Part shown: piece after piece, positions 45,883 through 55,552 of the stretch | Position numbering within the stretch: position 1 is the stretch's first letter | How the letters are laid out: each line of letters begins with the position of its first letter | Assembly (NCBI RefSeq): GCF_001942255.1 | Contig: NZ_MKKC01000060.1 | Coordinates: forward strand, 1-64,000 | Reading direction: 5' to 3' | Origin: Nocardiopsis sp. CNR-923 | GTDB taxonomy: Bacteria > Actinomycetota > Actinomycetes > Streptosporangiales > Streptosporangiaceae | DNA: 64,000 bases | The notes under the pieces: model-generated | What the model saw: the letters and a program-made list of their open reading frames with translations, nothing else | The model's database searches: none | What the model was told of the DNA's origin: nothing | Program-made: the position numbers and the translations under genes

Positions 45883-46773
45883 ATGAGCTCCCACCACGCA
45901 CACCACGGCGACGACATCGACTGGGAGGGCATGGCCGCGCACCTGGAACGCAAGGCGGAGGTGAACGCGCCCTACCTGCGGGCGGCGGCCGACTGGCTGC
46001 ACGGGCTCCTCGGCGCCGCCGACTCCGGCGCCGTGGGCCGCGTCCTGGACGTGGGCAGCGGACCCGGCGCCATCACCTGCCTGCTGGCGCGGCGCTTCCC
46101 CTCGGCCCGCGTGGCCGCGGTCGACCAGTCGGAGCCGCTGTTGGACCACGCGCGCTCGCGGGCCGAGTCGGAGGGCCTCGGCGGGCGGGTGGAGACCCTG
46201 CGGGCCGATCTGCCCGACGATCTGGGGGCGCTGGGCGCCGCGGACCTGATCTGGTCCAGCCAGGCCGTCCACCACCTCGGCGACCAGCAGGGGGCCCTGA
46301 ACGGGCTCGCGGCGGCACTGCGCCCCGGCGGGCTGCTCGCGATCGCCGAGACCGGTCTGCCGCCCCGCTTCCTGCCCCGTGACATCGGCATCGGCCGCCC
46401 CGGGCTCCAGGCCCGTCTGGACGCGGCGTGGGAGGAGTTCTTCGCGGACATGCGCGCGGGGCTGCCGGGGTCGGCGTCGGTGGTCGAGGACTGGCCCGCC
46501 ATGCTCACCCGGGCCGGTTTGGTCCCGTCGGGGACCAGGACCTTCCTCGTCGAACACCAGGCGCCGTTGGACGGCCGGGTGCGGGAGTACCTGCGACTCC
46601 ACCTGACGCACGTGCTCGGCGCCCTCGGCGAGGGGCTCGACGCCGAGGACCGCGGCACGCTGGAGGGCCTGGTGGACCCGGACGCGCCCACCGGGGTGCT
46701 GTGGCGACCGGACGCGTTCTACCTGTCGGCCGCCACGGTGCACACCGCACGCGCGTGCACCCTGGACGGCTGA
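45883..46773 (+). CDS. Class I SAM-dependent methyltransferase
   Basis: 296 residues. Motif I is V-L-D-V-G-S-G-P-G-A-I-T at about 57-68, followed by V-A-A-V-D-Q-S-E-P-L, the acidic motif II region A-A-D-L-I-W-S-S-Q-A-V-H-H, and L-R-P-G-G-L-L-A-I-A-E-T. The N-terminus is His-rich (S-S-H-H-A-H-H-G-D-D). The substrate is unknown. ATG 45883 has a modest AAGG/GCAGG upstream. Divergent from the XRE-cupin regulator, which may control it. Confidence 0.85.
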   Translation: MSSHHAHHGDDIDWEGMAAHLERKAEVNAPYLRAAADWLHGLLGAADSGAVGRVLDVGSGPGAITCLLARRFPSARVAAVDQSEPLLDHARSRAESEGLGGRVETLRADLPDDLGALGAADLIWSSQAVHHLGDQQGALNGLAAALRPGGLLAIAETGLPPRFLPRDIGIGRPGLQARLDAAWEEFFADMRAGLPGSASVVEDWPAMLTRAGLVPSGTRTFLVEHQAPLDGRVREYLRLHLTHVLGALGEGLDAEDRGTLEGLVDPDAPTGVLWRPDAFYLSAATVHTARACTLDG

Positions 46774-46954
46774 CCCGGGCCTGAGGCGGTGGGAGGGGCG
46801 CCGCGGTCCCGCAGGGCGTGTTCCGCGGCTGCCGCCGGTCCTGAGGCGTGGGTCGGCGCCCGTCGAAGAAGGAAGGGGCGATCGGGCGGAAGCCCGTGGT
46901 GACGGGGGAACTTCCCGGCCACCACTGGTCGGCGTTGGGCCCTTCGGAGGGACC

Positions 46955-47707
46955 CTACCCCTGAGTGCACTGACCTCCCAGGTCGCGCGCCTGGTTCCCC
47001 GCCTTCCAGTCGATGATGACCACGGGTTCGGCGCCGAGCACCCACGCGTCGTGGCCGGGCGGGATGCACGCGATCTGGCCGGCCCCGAAGGCAGTCTCGG
47101 CGCCGTCCTCCATCCGGCAGAGCAGCGAACCGGAGACGATGTAGCCGCAGTGGTCCAGCATGCACAGGTCGGTGCCCGCGAGCGGGCCGACGTGCTCCGC
47201 CCAGTGCCAGCCCGGATCGAGGGTGAGCCGCAGGACGTCGGTGCCGCCGACGTGGACGATGTCGACGCGGCTCAGCTCCATCTCCTCGCTCTCGGCCGGT
47301 GCGGTGAAGTCGCCCACCGCGGCCCGCGTCGCGTGCTCCTCGTCGAAGGCCTGCACGGTGGCCTGGTGGACGATGCGGCCGTTCCTCAGGTCCAGCATCG
47401 CCATGCTCATGACCTTGCCGCCGTCGGGGTAGGAGCACCGCTCGGTGTAGGCGGCGTGGTCGCCCTCGACGACGCACTGGAGCACCTCGTGGGTCATGTC
47501 CCTGGCGAAGAGCTCCCGCATGGTCGCCCCGATGGCCTCCCGGCCGTGCAGCACGGTCGGGGCGCTGGGCGGTGTGCGCCGGTCGAACATCTCCAGCTCC
47601 GCGTCGTCGGAGAACTGTGTGAGGAATGTGTCGGCGTCGCGCGCTTCCACGGCCCGCTTGAGCAGATCAGCGTCGAAGGGGCGGGTGGTTTCGGCTTCGG
47701 CGGACAT
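46955..47707 (-). CDS. Fusion of an NTF2/SnoaL-like domain and a cupin
   Basis: 250 residues. Residues 15-125 form a SnoaL-like cone (L-L-K-R-A-V-E-A-R-D-A-D-T-F-L, F-S-D-D-A-E-L, M-R-E-L-F-A-R-D-M-T-H, then D-L-R-N-G-R-I-V-H). Residues 145-245 form a cupin (W-H-W-A-E-H-V-G-P, C-G-Y-I-V-S-G-S-L, I-P-P-G-H-D-A-W-V-L-G). Both modules are small-molecule folds; the cupin keeps His residues that could bind metal. ATG 47707 is used; the codons upstream are not family-like. The function is unknown. Confidence 0.7.
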   Translation of the reverse strand: MSAEAETTRPFDADLLKRAVEARDADTFLTQFSDDAELEMFDRRTPPSAPTVLHGREAIGATMRELFARDMTHEVLQCVVEGDHAAYTERCSYPDGGKVMSMAMLDLRNGRIVHQATVQAFDEEHATRAAVGDFTAPAESEEMELSRVDIVHVGGTDVLRLTLDPGWHWAEHVGPLAGTDLCMLDHCGYIVSGSLLCRMEDGAETAFGAGQIACIPPGHDAWVLGAEPVVIIDWKAGNQARDLGGQCTQG

Positions 47708-48328
47708 GATCCGCCTCCTTCCGGACGCGGGCGTGTGCGCTTGCACTCCCAGTGTGCGCCCGACACCGGTCCCGGTTCAGCCAAGGAACGGTCAGTTGAC
47801 CGCTCCCGTCGCCCGTGGCGAGGGAGCGGTGTCGGCCCGCGCGCAGCCGCAGACGGAGCGGGGGAGGCCCCGATCCGCGTGCGGCGGCCGACCGCGGCCG
47901 TGGTGTGGCGTCACGCCTTCCGATCCGGCTGGAAAATGGTCCGAGTATTTCCCTTTTTCGAGCGCGTTTCCGTGGCGTGAAGCGGTTTCACCGCGGTTCG
48001 GCGTTCCCGGGCGGCGGTTTCGCGTCGCGGGATTTCCGCGTTCCGGGCCGACCGTCCGCCGAACCGGAGTTCCCGCCCGTCCGGATCCGGGAGAACCGTA
48101 GGGTGCCAGGCGCCCCAATGTCAGGATTATCCAGGTGGAACGCGCGAAGACCCCTTCGGGCTCCACCCGTGCGGACGGCGCCGTATCGCCGGTCGGGTAC
48201 GGTGGTCGTCGTCGAGATCCGTTTCCCGTTCGGTTTTCGCACAGCTGCTGATTCGGGTGGGGTTCCGTGGTATTTCCCGTTTGTTCTGTCCAAGGGGACC
48301 CACCGGCCGTTTCGGAAGGGACGTGGGC
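47708..48328. other. Long intergenic region with AT-richer patches
   Basis: No gene is supported in these 620 bases between divergent genes. Local T-rich patches break the usual GC level, and GTATTTCCC occurs near 47945 and again near 48270. No clear promoter pair or hairpin was found. The short frames on both strands have poor codon patterns. Confidence 0.45.
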
Positions 48329-49096
48329 GTGGGGAAGAAACAGAAGTTCGACGGCCTGAGTGAAGACTATGACCAGTATAGGCCTCGATATCCGGAGGAA
48401 TTCTTCAGGAAGATCGCGGCCGAGATCTCGGCCTTTCCCGAGGTGACGGTCGTCGACGCGGGCGCGGGCACCGGAATCGCCCTGGAGGGGCTGCGTCCCG
48501 CACTGGGGGAGGCCGTCGGCTACCTGGCCGTCGACGTGTCCGAGGACATGGTCGACCGCGGCCGGGAGAAGTTCCCCGACGTGCGGTGGACGGTCGGCGC
48601 GGCCGAACCGTTCATCGAGGGGCTCGACGCTCCCGTCCAGCTCGTCATGGCCGCGCAGGCCTACCAGTGGATGGACCGGCCCCGGTTCGTCACGGCCTGC
48701 GTGGCGGCGCTGGCGCCGGGAGGCCTGCTCGCGGTCATGCAGAACAACCGCGACTACACCCTCAGCGCGTTCCTCGACGCCTACGAGACCCTGCTGGAAC
48801 TGCACAGTCCCGGATACACCCGCCGGTACCGCGACTTCGACGTCGCCGGTGAACTCGCCTCGGGCTTCGACCCGACCGGAGGCCACGTCGGCGTCTCCGT
48901 CCTCACCTGGCGCAGGCGTGTGGACGTCGCCGACTTCGTGCGGATGGCCGCGTCCTCGACCCAGGTGCGGCGGGCGGCCGACCAGGAGGGCGTCGGGTTC
49001 CTCGACCGGGTGCGCGAACTGTGCGAGGCCCACGCGCGGGACGGGCGGCTGGAGATCGCCTACCGCTCCGAACTCTTCCTGGGCCACCGCGGCTAG
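48329..49096 (+). CDS. Class I SAM-dependent methyltransferase
   Basis: 255 residues. It begins with the F-D-G-L-S-E-D-Y-D-Q-Y-R-P-R-Y-P-E-E typical of a UbiE/Methyltransf_11-type subgroup; motif I is V-V-D-A-G-A-G-T-G-I-A at about 43-53, then L-A-V-D-V-S-E-D-M, V-M-A-A-Q-A-Y-Q-W-M-D, and L-A-P-G-G-L-L-A-V-M-Q. The substrate is unknown. GTG 48329 has GGAAGGGA seven bases upstream; GTG 48323 is a nearby alternative. It is upstream of the molybdate locus but separated from it by 140 bases. Confidence 0.85.
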   Translation: MGKKQKFDGLSEDYDQYRPRYPEEFFRKIAAEISAFPEVTVVDAGAGTGIALEGLRPALGEAVGYLAVDVSEDMVDRGREKFPDVRWTVGAAEPFIEGLDAPVQLVMAAQAYQWMDRPRFVTACVAALAPGGLLAVMQNNRDYTLSAFLDAYETLLELHSPGYTRRYRDFDVAGELASGFDPTGGHVGVSVLTWRRRVDVADFVRMAASSTQVRRAADQEGVGFLDRVRELCEAHARDGRLEIAYRSELFLGHRG

Positions 49097-49189
49097 GCCG
49101 CTGCGTGGCCGTGGGCACGGACGAACCCACAACGACGCACTGATCTCGCACATCGGCGTCGAAGATCTACACAAGTTCGCAGATGCGAG

Positions 49190-49230
49190 CCTTTCTTTCG
49201 TAGAAAGGTCGCGGAAGCCAGTGCTACGTT
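49190..49230 (+). promoter_or_regulatory. Leaderless-type promoter with overlapping inverted repeat before the ModE-like gene
   Basis: CCTTTCT-TTCGT-AGAAAGG (49190-49208) is a 7-bp inverted repeat that covers the expected -35 position of a TACGTT -10 element at 49225-49230. The -10 ends six bases before the ATG at 49237 and no ribosome binding site is present, so a leaderless transcript is likely. The repeat may be an autoregulatory operator. Confidence 0.45.
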
Positions 49231-49236
49231 CTCCCT

Positions 49237-49638
49237 ATGCCCACGTACCAGATCAGTGACGCCGCGGAACTGCTCGGCGTCAGTGCCGACACCGTCCGGC
49301 GCATGGTCGACTCCGGTCGGCTCCCCGCCACGCGCGACGAGTCGGGCCGGCGTCTGCTCGACGGCGCCGCACTCGCCCAGCACCTGCGCGCCGTCCCCGA
49401 GGACGACCCCGCCCGGGCGTTCTCCTCCGCGCGCAACCGTTTCCGCGGACTGGTCACCGGCGTCACCCGCGACGGCGTCATGGCCAGCGTGGAGATCCAG
49501 GCCGGACCGCACCGCGTGGTCTCCCTGATGAGCCGCGAGGCCGCCGACGAACTCGGTCTCCAGGTCGGCGGCCTGGCCACGGCCATCGTCAAGTCCACCG
49601 ACGTCGTCGTCGAGACGACCGGGGGCCGCCATGCCTGA
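49237..49638 (+). CDS. Molybdate-responsive regulator: excisionase-type HTH plus Mop/TOBE domain
   Basis: 133 residues. Residues 1-55 are a MerR/excisionase-like winged helix (Y-Q-I-S-D-A-A-E-L-L-G-V-S-A-D-T-V-R-R-M-V-D-S-G-R). Residues 67-130 are a Mop/TOBE domain (R-N-R-F-R-G-L-V-T-G-V, V-E-I-Q-A-G-P-H-R-V-V, M-S-R-E-A-A-D-E-L-G-L, A-I-V-K-S-T-D-V-V-V), which binds molybdate or tungstate. It precedes modABC and overlaps modA by eight bases, so it should sense oxyanion and control the transporter. Confidence 0.88.
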   Translation: MPTYQISDAAELLGVSADTVRRMVDSGRLPATRDESGRRLLDGAALAQHLRAVPEDDPARAFSSARNRFRGLVTGVTRDGVMASVEIQAGPHRVVSLMSREAADELGLQVGGLATAIVKSTDVVVETTGGRHA

Positions 49639-50478
49639 GAAGTCCGTCGACCGACGTTCCCGCGCCGCCGCCCTGCGGGGGGCCGCGCCCCTCACGGTGC
49701 TGGCTCTCGCCCTGACCTGCTGTTCCCCGGCCGCGGACACCGGCCAGGCCGCCTCGGGCGCCGACACGGGACGGACGGCCTCAGGCACGCTCACCGTCCT
49801 GGCCGCCGCCTCCCTCACCGACGTCTTCTCCGCACTCGCCGGGGAGTTCGAGGCCCGCAACCCCGGTGTCGACGTCGAGTTGGGCTTCTCCGGCAGCAGC
49901 GCCCTCGCCACCCAGATCGTCTCCGGCGCCCCCGCCGACGTCTTCGCCGCCGCCGACACCGGCACCATGGCCCTGGTCGCCGACGGATCCGGGTTGGACG
50001 CCGCCTGGGCCGCCGACCACGCCGAGGACGGAACGGTCTTCGCCACCAACACGCTGCGCATCGCCGTGCCCCCGGGCAACCCGGCTGGGGTCCAGGAGCT
50101 GGCCGACCTCGCCGACGAGTCCGTGGCCACCGCCTTGTGCGCGCCGGAGGTCCCGTGCGGCGCGGCCACTGACGCCGTCACCGACGCGGCGGGCGTCGAG
50201 ATCGCGGCGGTCACCCTGGAGGAGGACGTCCGCGCCGTCCTGACCAAGGTCCAACTCGGCGAGGTGGACGCCGGACTGGTCTACGCCACGGACGTCGCCG
50301 CGGCCGGGGACGACGTCGAGGGCGTCGACTTCCCCGAGTCCGACTCCGTGGTCAACGAGTACCCCATCGGCGTCCTGTCCGGCGCCCCCGAGCCCGAGTT
50401 GGCCGCCGCCTGGGTCGACCTCGTCCTTTCCGGCGTCGGCGCGACGCGCTCACCGCCGCCGGGTTCGGGGCACCGTGA
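49631..50478 (+). CDS. modA: Molybdate-binding lipoprotein ModA (frameshifted near the end)
   Basis: About 282 residues when repaired. A signal peptide with L-A-L-A-L-T-C-C gives a lipoprotein cysteine near residue 29. The mature protein has the ModA pattern L-T-V-L-A-A-A-S-L-T-D-V-F, G-F-S-G-S-S-A-L-A-T-Q-I, G-A-P-A-D-V-F-A-A-A-D, F-A-T-N-T-L-R-I-A-V-P, L-G-E-V-D-A-G-L-V-Y-A-T-D-V and Y-P-I-G-V-L. It captures molybdate outside the membrane. The frame changes near 50444; repair gives D-A-L-T-A-A-G-F-G-A-P and a stop overlapping the GTG of modB. Confidence 0.9.
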
Positions 50479-51284
50479 CCGCCCCCGCCCGCGGGCGCGT
50501 GCTGCGCGCCCGCTCGGGGCGTGCGCCCTGGATCCTCGTCGCCCCCGCACTGGTGGGCGTCGCCTTCCTGGTCCTGCCCCTGGTCGGCCTGCTGGTCCGC
50601 ACCCCCTGGGCGACCATGGGCGAACGGATCAGCGACCCGCAGGTGTTGGCCGCGCTGTGGCTGTCCCTGTCCACCGCGACCGCCGCCACGGCCGTGTGCC
50701 TGGTTCTGGGCGTGCCCCTGGCCTGGCTGCTGGCCCGCACCGAGTTCCCCGGACGGCGCCTGGTCCGCGCCCTGATCACCGTCCCCCTGGTCGTCCCGCC
50801 GGTGGTCGGCGGCGTGGCGCTGCTCCTGGTCCTGGGCCGCAACGGGCTGGTCGGCCGCCACCTCGACGCCTGGTTCGGACTGACGCTGCCGTTCACCACC
50901 GCGGCCGTCGTCATCGCCCAGGTGTTCGTCGCGATGCCGTTCCTGGTCGTGACCGTGGAGGGTGCGCTGCGCGGGGCGGACCGCCGCTTCGAGGAGGCCG
51001 CCGCCACCCTGGGCGCCAGCCGCACGACCGTCTTCGCGCGCGTCACCCTGCCCATGGTCCTGCCGGGCGTCGGCGCGGGCACGGCCCTGTGCTGGGCTCG
51101 CGCCCTGGGCGAGTTCGGAGCGACCATCACCTTCGCCGGGAACTTCCCCGGCACCACCCAGACCATGCCCCTGGCCGTCTACATGGCCATGCAGCGCGAC
51201 CCCGAGGCCGCCGTGGTGCTCAGCCTCGTCCTGCTGTTCGTCTCCCTGGCCGTCCTGGCCAGTCTGCGCGGGAGGTGGGCATGA
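50475..51284 (+). CDS. modB: Molybdate ABC transporter permease ModB
   Basis: 269 residues with five to six membrane segments. The EAA motif E-E-A-A-A-T-L-G-A-S, followed by V-F-A-R-V-T-L-P and A-L-G-E-F-G-A-T-I-T-F-A-G-N, is typical of ModB. It forms the membrane channel for molybdate. The GTG start overlaps the repaired modA stop (GTGA), and its stop overlaps the modC start (ATGA). Confidence 0.93.
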   Translation: MTAPARGRVLRARSGRAPWILVAPALVGVAFLVLPLVGLLVRTPWATMGERISDPQVLAALWLSLSTATAATAVCLVLGVPLAWLLARTEFPGRRLVRALITVPLVVPPVVGGVALLLVLGRNGLVGRHLDAWFGLTLPFTTAAVVIAQVFVAMPFLVVTVEGALRGADRRFEEAAATLGASRTTVFARVTLPMVLPGVGAGTALCWARALGEFGATITFAGNFPGTTQTMPLAVYMAMQRDPEAAVVLSLVLLFVSLAVLASLRGRWA

Positions 51285-52384
51285 CCACGACCGACGACCG
51301 GCACGCCCGGTCGGGCGCTCCCGGAGTCGACGGGCCCGCGCTCGACGCCCGCCTGTGCCTCACCCGGGGGGACCTCGCCCTCGACGTGTCCGTGGAGGTC
51401 GCCCCGGGGGAGGTCCTGGCGCTGCTCGGCCCCAACGGCGCGGGCAAGTCCTCGGCCCTGCGCGCCCTGGCCGGGCTGGTCCCGCTCACTGAAGGGCATG
51501 TGCGGATCGGTGGCCGGGACGAGACCACGACACCGGTCGAACACCGCCCCATCGGCATGGTCTTCCAGGACTACCTGCTCTTTCGGCACATGAGCGCGCT
51601 GGACAACGTCGCCTTCGGTCCGCGCTGTCAGGGCCTGTCCAGGGCGGCGGCGCGCGCACGGGCGGCCGAACTGCTCTCGGGCGTGGACCTGGCCGACCAC
51701 GCGCGCTCCCGACCCGGCCAGCTCTCGGGGGGGCAGGCCCAGAGGGTCGCGCTGGCGCGGGCGCTCGCTGTGCGCCCCCGGCTGCTGCTCCTGGACGAAC
51801 CGATGGCCGCCCTGGACGCCAGCACCCGCGTCGACGTGCGCGCGCGGCTGCGCCACCTGCTGGAGGGATACGACGGTGCGGCGGTCCTGGTCACCCACGA
51901 CCCGCTGGACGCGATGGTCCTGGCCGACCGGGTCGCCGTGGTCGAGTCGGGCCGGATCGTGCAGGAGGGAACCCCGGCACAGGTCGCCCGACGGCCCCGC
52001 ACTCCGTACGTGGCCCGCCTGGTCGGGCTCAATCTGTTCCGGGGCGTGGCCAGGGGGACCGAGGTGGCCGTGGGGTCGCCGGGCGCGGAGGAGTCCTCGG
52101 CGGTCCATGTGCACGAGCCGCACAACGGCGAGGTCCTGGTCGCCTTCCCACCCAGGTCCGTCGCTCTGTACGCCGAGCGACCGCACGGCAGTCCCCGCAA
52201 CCTGTGGCGGCTCACCGTGGACGGCGTCGAGCGGTTCGGGGACCAGGTCCGGGTCCGTCTGACGGGTCCGATGCCGCTCGCGGCCGACATCAGCCCGGCG
52301 GCGCTGGCCGAGTTGGGGCTGGTGCGCGGCGCCGTCGTGTGGGCGGCCGTCAAGGCAGCCGAGGTGGAGTGCTATCCGGGTTGA
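51281..52384 (+). CDS. modC: Molybdate ABC transporter ATPase ModC
   Basis: 367 residues. Walker A is G-P-N-G-A-G-K-S near 50, signature L-S-G-G-Q-A-Q-R-V-A near 148, Walker B L-L-L-L-D-E-P-M near 168, H-loop V-T-H-D-P. A C-terminal TOBE/Mop domain from about 290 (W-R-L-T-V-D-G-V-E-R-F-G-D-Q-V-R-V-R-L) may sense intracellular molybdate. It energises ModB. ATG 51281 follows GGGAGG and overlaps the modB stop. Confidence 0.93.
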   Translation: MTTTDDRHARSGAPGVDGPALDARLCLTRGDLALDVSVEVAPGEVLALLGPNGAGKSSALRALAGLVPLTEGHVRIGGRDETTTPVEHRPIGMVFQDYLLFRHMSALDNVAFGPRCQGLSRAAARARAAELLSGVDLADHARSRPGQLSGGQAQRVALARALAVRPRLLLLDEPMAALDASTRVDVRARLRHLLEGYDGAAVLVTHDPLDAMVLADRVAVVESGRIVQEGTPAQVARRPRTPYVARLVGLNLFRGVARGTEVAVGSPGAEESSAVHVHEPHNGEVLVAFPPRSVALYAERPHGSPRNLWRLTVDGVERFGDQVRVRLTGPMPLAADISPAALAELGLVRGAVVWAAVKAAEVECYPG

Positions 52385-52407
52385 CCGCCGGGGCCGCCCA
52401 CCGGCGG
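52385..52407 (+). terminator. Hairpin after modC
   Basis: CCGCCGG (52385-52391) and CCGGCGG (52401-52407) pair directly after the modC stop, with a 9-nt loop. Confidence 0.45.
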
Positions 52408-52566
52408 GGCCGGCGACGGACATCCCGACCAGGACATACGTGCGGTGGGGACTGCCCGAATCCGTCCGAGGAAAACCCGTGGACCCTGGATATCCGACCC
52501 CGACCCGGGGGACACTGAAAGCACCCGGTGATGACAGTCCTTCCCCCGGCGGCTGAGGAGGGTGCC

Positions 52567-52902
52567 ATGTCGTTGAGAGAGCATGAGCGAAGAATCCTCG
52601 CGGAGATCGAACGGCAGCTCAGCGAGGAGGCGCCGGATCTGGCCGGACGCCTGTCGGCGTTCGGATCGGACGATCCCGACGCCCCGCTCGACCCCAGCCT
52701 GACCGGTTGGCGGCCGTGGGTGGCGTGCGCCGTGATCGCGGCGGTCACCGCCGGGTTGTTGGTGCTGCTCTTCGTCCTCACCCCGAGCGCGCCGTCGCCC
52801 TCACCGTCCGAGACCGCAGAGACGCCCGAGACCAGCGAGCCCGCCGACACGCCGGTGGCCCCCGCCCCGGTCGGGATGGACCCGGCCGGGACGATGCCGT
52901 GA
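52567..52902 (+). CDS. DUF3040 membrane protein
   Basis: 111 residues. The N-terminal S-L-R-E-H-E-R-R-I-L-A-E-I-E-R-Q-L is the DUF3040 signature. One clear membrane helix follows at about 56-77 (W-V-A-C-A-V-I-A-A-V-T-A-G-L-L-V-L-L-F-V), then a Pro/Thr/Ser/Glu-rich tail. DUF3040 proteins are small actinobacterial membrane proteins of unknown function; two helices are usual and here the second is replaced by the tail. ATG 52567 follows GAGGAGGG. Confidence 0.8.
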   Translation: MSLREHERRILAEIERQLSEEAPDLAGRLSAFGSDDPDAPLDPSLTGWRPWVACAVIAAVTAGLLVLLFVLTPSAPSPSPSETAETPETSEPADTPVAPAPVGMDPAGTMP

Positions 52903-52926
52903 GCCACGGCGCTCCGGGGGCGCTGG

Positions 52927-55185
52927 TCAGAGCGCGTTGGTGAACCGCGCGGCGATCGGACCGGCCACGGACCCGCCGCCACCGCCGCCTTCGACGACCA
53001 GGGCGAAGGCGACGTCACCCTTGTATCCGACCATCACGCGTGCGAGGGCAGTTCCTCGTCCTCACCCTCCGCCGTGCCGTACTCGGCGGTGCCGGTCTTG
53101 CCGTACACCTCGCCCTGGAAACCGGCGTCGCTGGCCGAGCCGTCGGTGACGACCGCGCGCATCATCGGCCGGATCGCCTCGGCGTGAGGGATCGGCGTCG
53201 GCTCGGGCAGGCCTTCGCGGACGGGATCGGTCACCAGCACCGGGTGGCGCCAGGAGCCGTCGGCGATCGCGGCGGGCACTGTGGCCATGTGCAGAGGCGA
53301 GGACACGATCTGGCCCTGCCCGATGCTCTGCGCCCCCAGCATGACGGCTCCCTCGGGCGTCGGGAAACTGGGTTCGAGGGCAGGCACCCCGATGTCCAGC
53401 GGCGCGTTCATGCCGAACTGCTCCGAACTGGCCCTCAGCGCGTCCGGTGAGGAGCGCTCGATGATCTCGGCCACCAGCGCCGTGTTGCAGGAGGTCGCGA
53501 ACGCCTCGGTCATCGTCTGCTCGCCGTAGCCGGCCCCGCCCGCGTTGACGAACTCCCAGCCGCCCGGATCGTAGGCCTCCGGGCACTGCATCACCGCGTC
53601 GGTGGTCATCCCGGAGTCGAGCAGCGCGCTGTAGGAGATGATCTTGAAGGAGGATCCGGGCGGGTACTGGCCCTCGAAGGCCCGGTTGAAGCCGCCCGGA
53701 ACGTTCACCGTCGCCAGGATCTCGCCGGTCGAGGGACGCACCGCGACCATTCCGGCGGGTTCGTCCGCGGTGAGGATCGCGGTGGCCGCCGCTTCCTGCA
53801 CGGCCAGGTCGATGCTCGTGGTGACGTCCTGGCCGTCGCTGCCGTCCAAGGTCGCGAGCGTGTTCTCCTCGGTGGCCTCCAACGAGTCGGGGTCCTCGGC
53901 CGCGGCGGCGTCGACCCGCAGGATGCTCGTGGCCGCCTCACCGGCCAGCGCCTCCTCGTAGGCCTGCTGGAGCCCGGAGACTCCGATGGTGTCGCCGACG
54001 CGGTAGGCCGGGCCGAGCCGCTCGACGTCCTCCTCGGTGGCCTCGCCCAGAGTGCCGACGAGCATCTGGAGCGAACCCGTCGCGTCGTCGAGCTGGGTGC
54101 CGTCGGCGGCCAGGACGTGGCCTCGCTCGCCCCAGACCGTCGTGCGGGCCAGGACCTGGCCCTCCCCGAGTTCGGGATGGGCGACGTCCGGGGCGAAGAC
54201 GACCCGCCACTGGCCGTCCTCGCGCTGGAGGGGGAGTTCGCCCTCCCAACCCCACTCGCTGGCGTTGGCCAGGCCGACGGTCACCTGGTAGGGCGCGCTG
54301 CCGCTGCCCCCGTCGACGGTGGGGGCGCCGACATCGACGGAGACGGACTCCAGTCCGAGCCCCTCGTCGACCGCGGTCATCACGGCGGCGGCGTCTCCTC
54401 CGGTGGTGACGGCGGCCAGGCTCTCGTAGTCGCGCTCCTCCCATGCGGTGGAGTACGCGGACAGCGCATCCTCCGGTTGGGGCCGGGTCAGCACGAACCA
54501 GGACACGCCGCCGCCGACCAGTGTCAGCACGACCACCGCGGCGATCACACCGATGAGCAGGCCGCGCCGGGAACGGCGCCTCGGCGGCTCGGAAGAGGCG
54601 GGCTCGCCGGGTCCGCCCGGGCCCTCGGGACCCCTCGGACCGCCAGCACCGCCGTGGAGGTGCTCGAAACCGGCGCCGCCCGGACCGTCCGCGGTCGGCT
54701 CGGTCCGGTCCGGCCGCTGGGGGTCGTTCGGACCGTCGGGGTGTTCGGGCCGGTTCCAGCCGTCGGCGTGCGCGGACGCGGGGATCGGGGAGGGTGAGTC
54801 TCCCTGGTGCACGGGCACGTCCTGGCGGGAGGGGACGCCGGGGTGCCAGGCTCCGCGCGGGGTTCCTCGGGGGCGTCCTCGGGAACGCCTGTGTACGGCT
54901 GGGGAACCGGAGTGCCCAGCCGTCGTGTGGGCCGTCGGGGATGTGGGATGGCCCGGGGGCCGTCGGGGGGGGCTCGGGGAACCTGGGAAGCCTCGGGGAG
55001 CTGGGAGGCGGGTGGGGTCTCGGGGTGAGCCACGGGGCCGGAGGGCCCTGGCGCTGCTCCGCGGGGTTCCTCTGGCCGACTCGGGATGCGGTAGGGGTTC
55101 CCGGGCCGGGGGCCCTGGGGTCGCGCGCCGTCCGCGTCGTCGGGGGGCCGGAGGAATCCGGTTGCCGGGGGGACCAGTCATCCAC
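52927..55185 (-). CDS. Class B penicillin-binding protein (MecA_N/NTF2-like plus transpeptidase), three frameshifts
   Basis: About 753 residues when repaired. A Pro/Gly-rich cytoplasmic region of about 195 residues precedes one membrane helix (L-L-I-G-V-I-A-A-V-V-V-L-T-L-V-G). A MecA_N-type NTF2-like domain (A-L-S-A-Y-S-T-A-W-E-E-R-D-Y) and a dimerisation domain follow. The transpeptidase has S-x-x-K in P-G-S-S-F-K, S-C-N, and K-T-G-T-A. It cross-links peptidoglycan. Frames change near 55034 and 54840 in the N-terminal region and near 53035; the last repair adds W-M-V-G-Y-K-G-D and moves the stop from 53034 to 52927. GTG 55185 follows AAGGA. Confidence 0.85.
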
Positions 55186-55227
55186 GCCTGATCGTCCTTC
55201 GCTGCGTTCTGAGGGGAGATGCCACGA

Positions 55228-55261
55228 TGCCCCGCTCCCACCACGAGGCGGGAGCGGGGCA
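55228..55261 (-). terminator. Leader hairpin upstream of the penicillin-binding protein gene
   Basis: TGCCCCGCTCCC (55228-55239) and GGGAGCGGGGCA (55250-55261) form a perfect 12-bp stem with a 10-nt loop, 43 bases before the GTG start. It may be a backup terminator of fprA or an attenuator-like leader structure. Confidence 0.45.
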
Positions 55262-55520
55262 CGAGGTCTGATGGTCGGTATGGCGGTCGCCTCTCGGCGC
55301 GGGGCACAACGGGGCTCCTGTCCGTACGGTCACCCACCCGGAGGGCGGGGCCGCACGCGGTATTCCGCGAAGGCAATTGTTGAGGCCCGGGGGACACTTG
55401 CTACCACACCGACCAACAGTGACTCTAACCCATGAGGCCCGCGTGTTGTTCCGGGACACGGCACCGATCCGCATGAGCGATCTCACGGTAAGAACCCGCC
55501 AGTAGGGGGAACAGCGAGGG

Positions 55521-55552
55521 GCCGGTCCCGCAGAGGGGCGCGGGACCGGCCG
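55521..55552 (-). terminator. Terminator of the fprA-like gene
   Basis: GGCCGGTCCCGC (55521-55532) and GCGGGACCGGCC (55541-55552) pair perfectly over 12 bp with an 8-nt loop, 81 bases past the minus-strand reductase stop. Confidence 0.65.
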
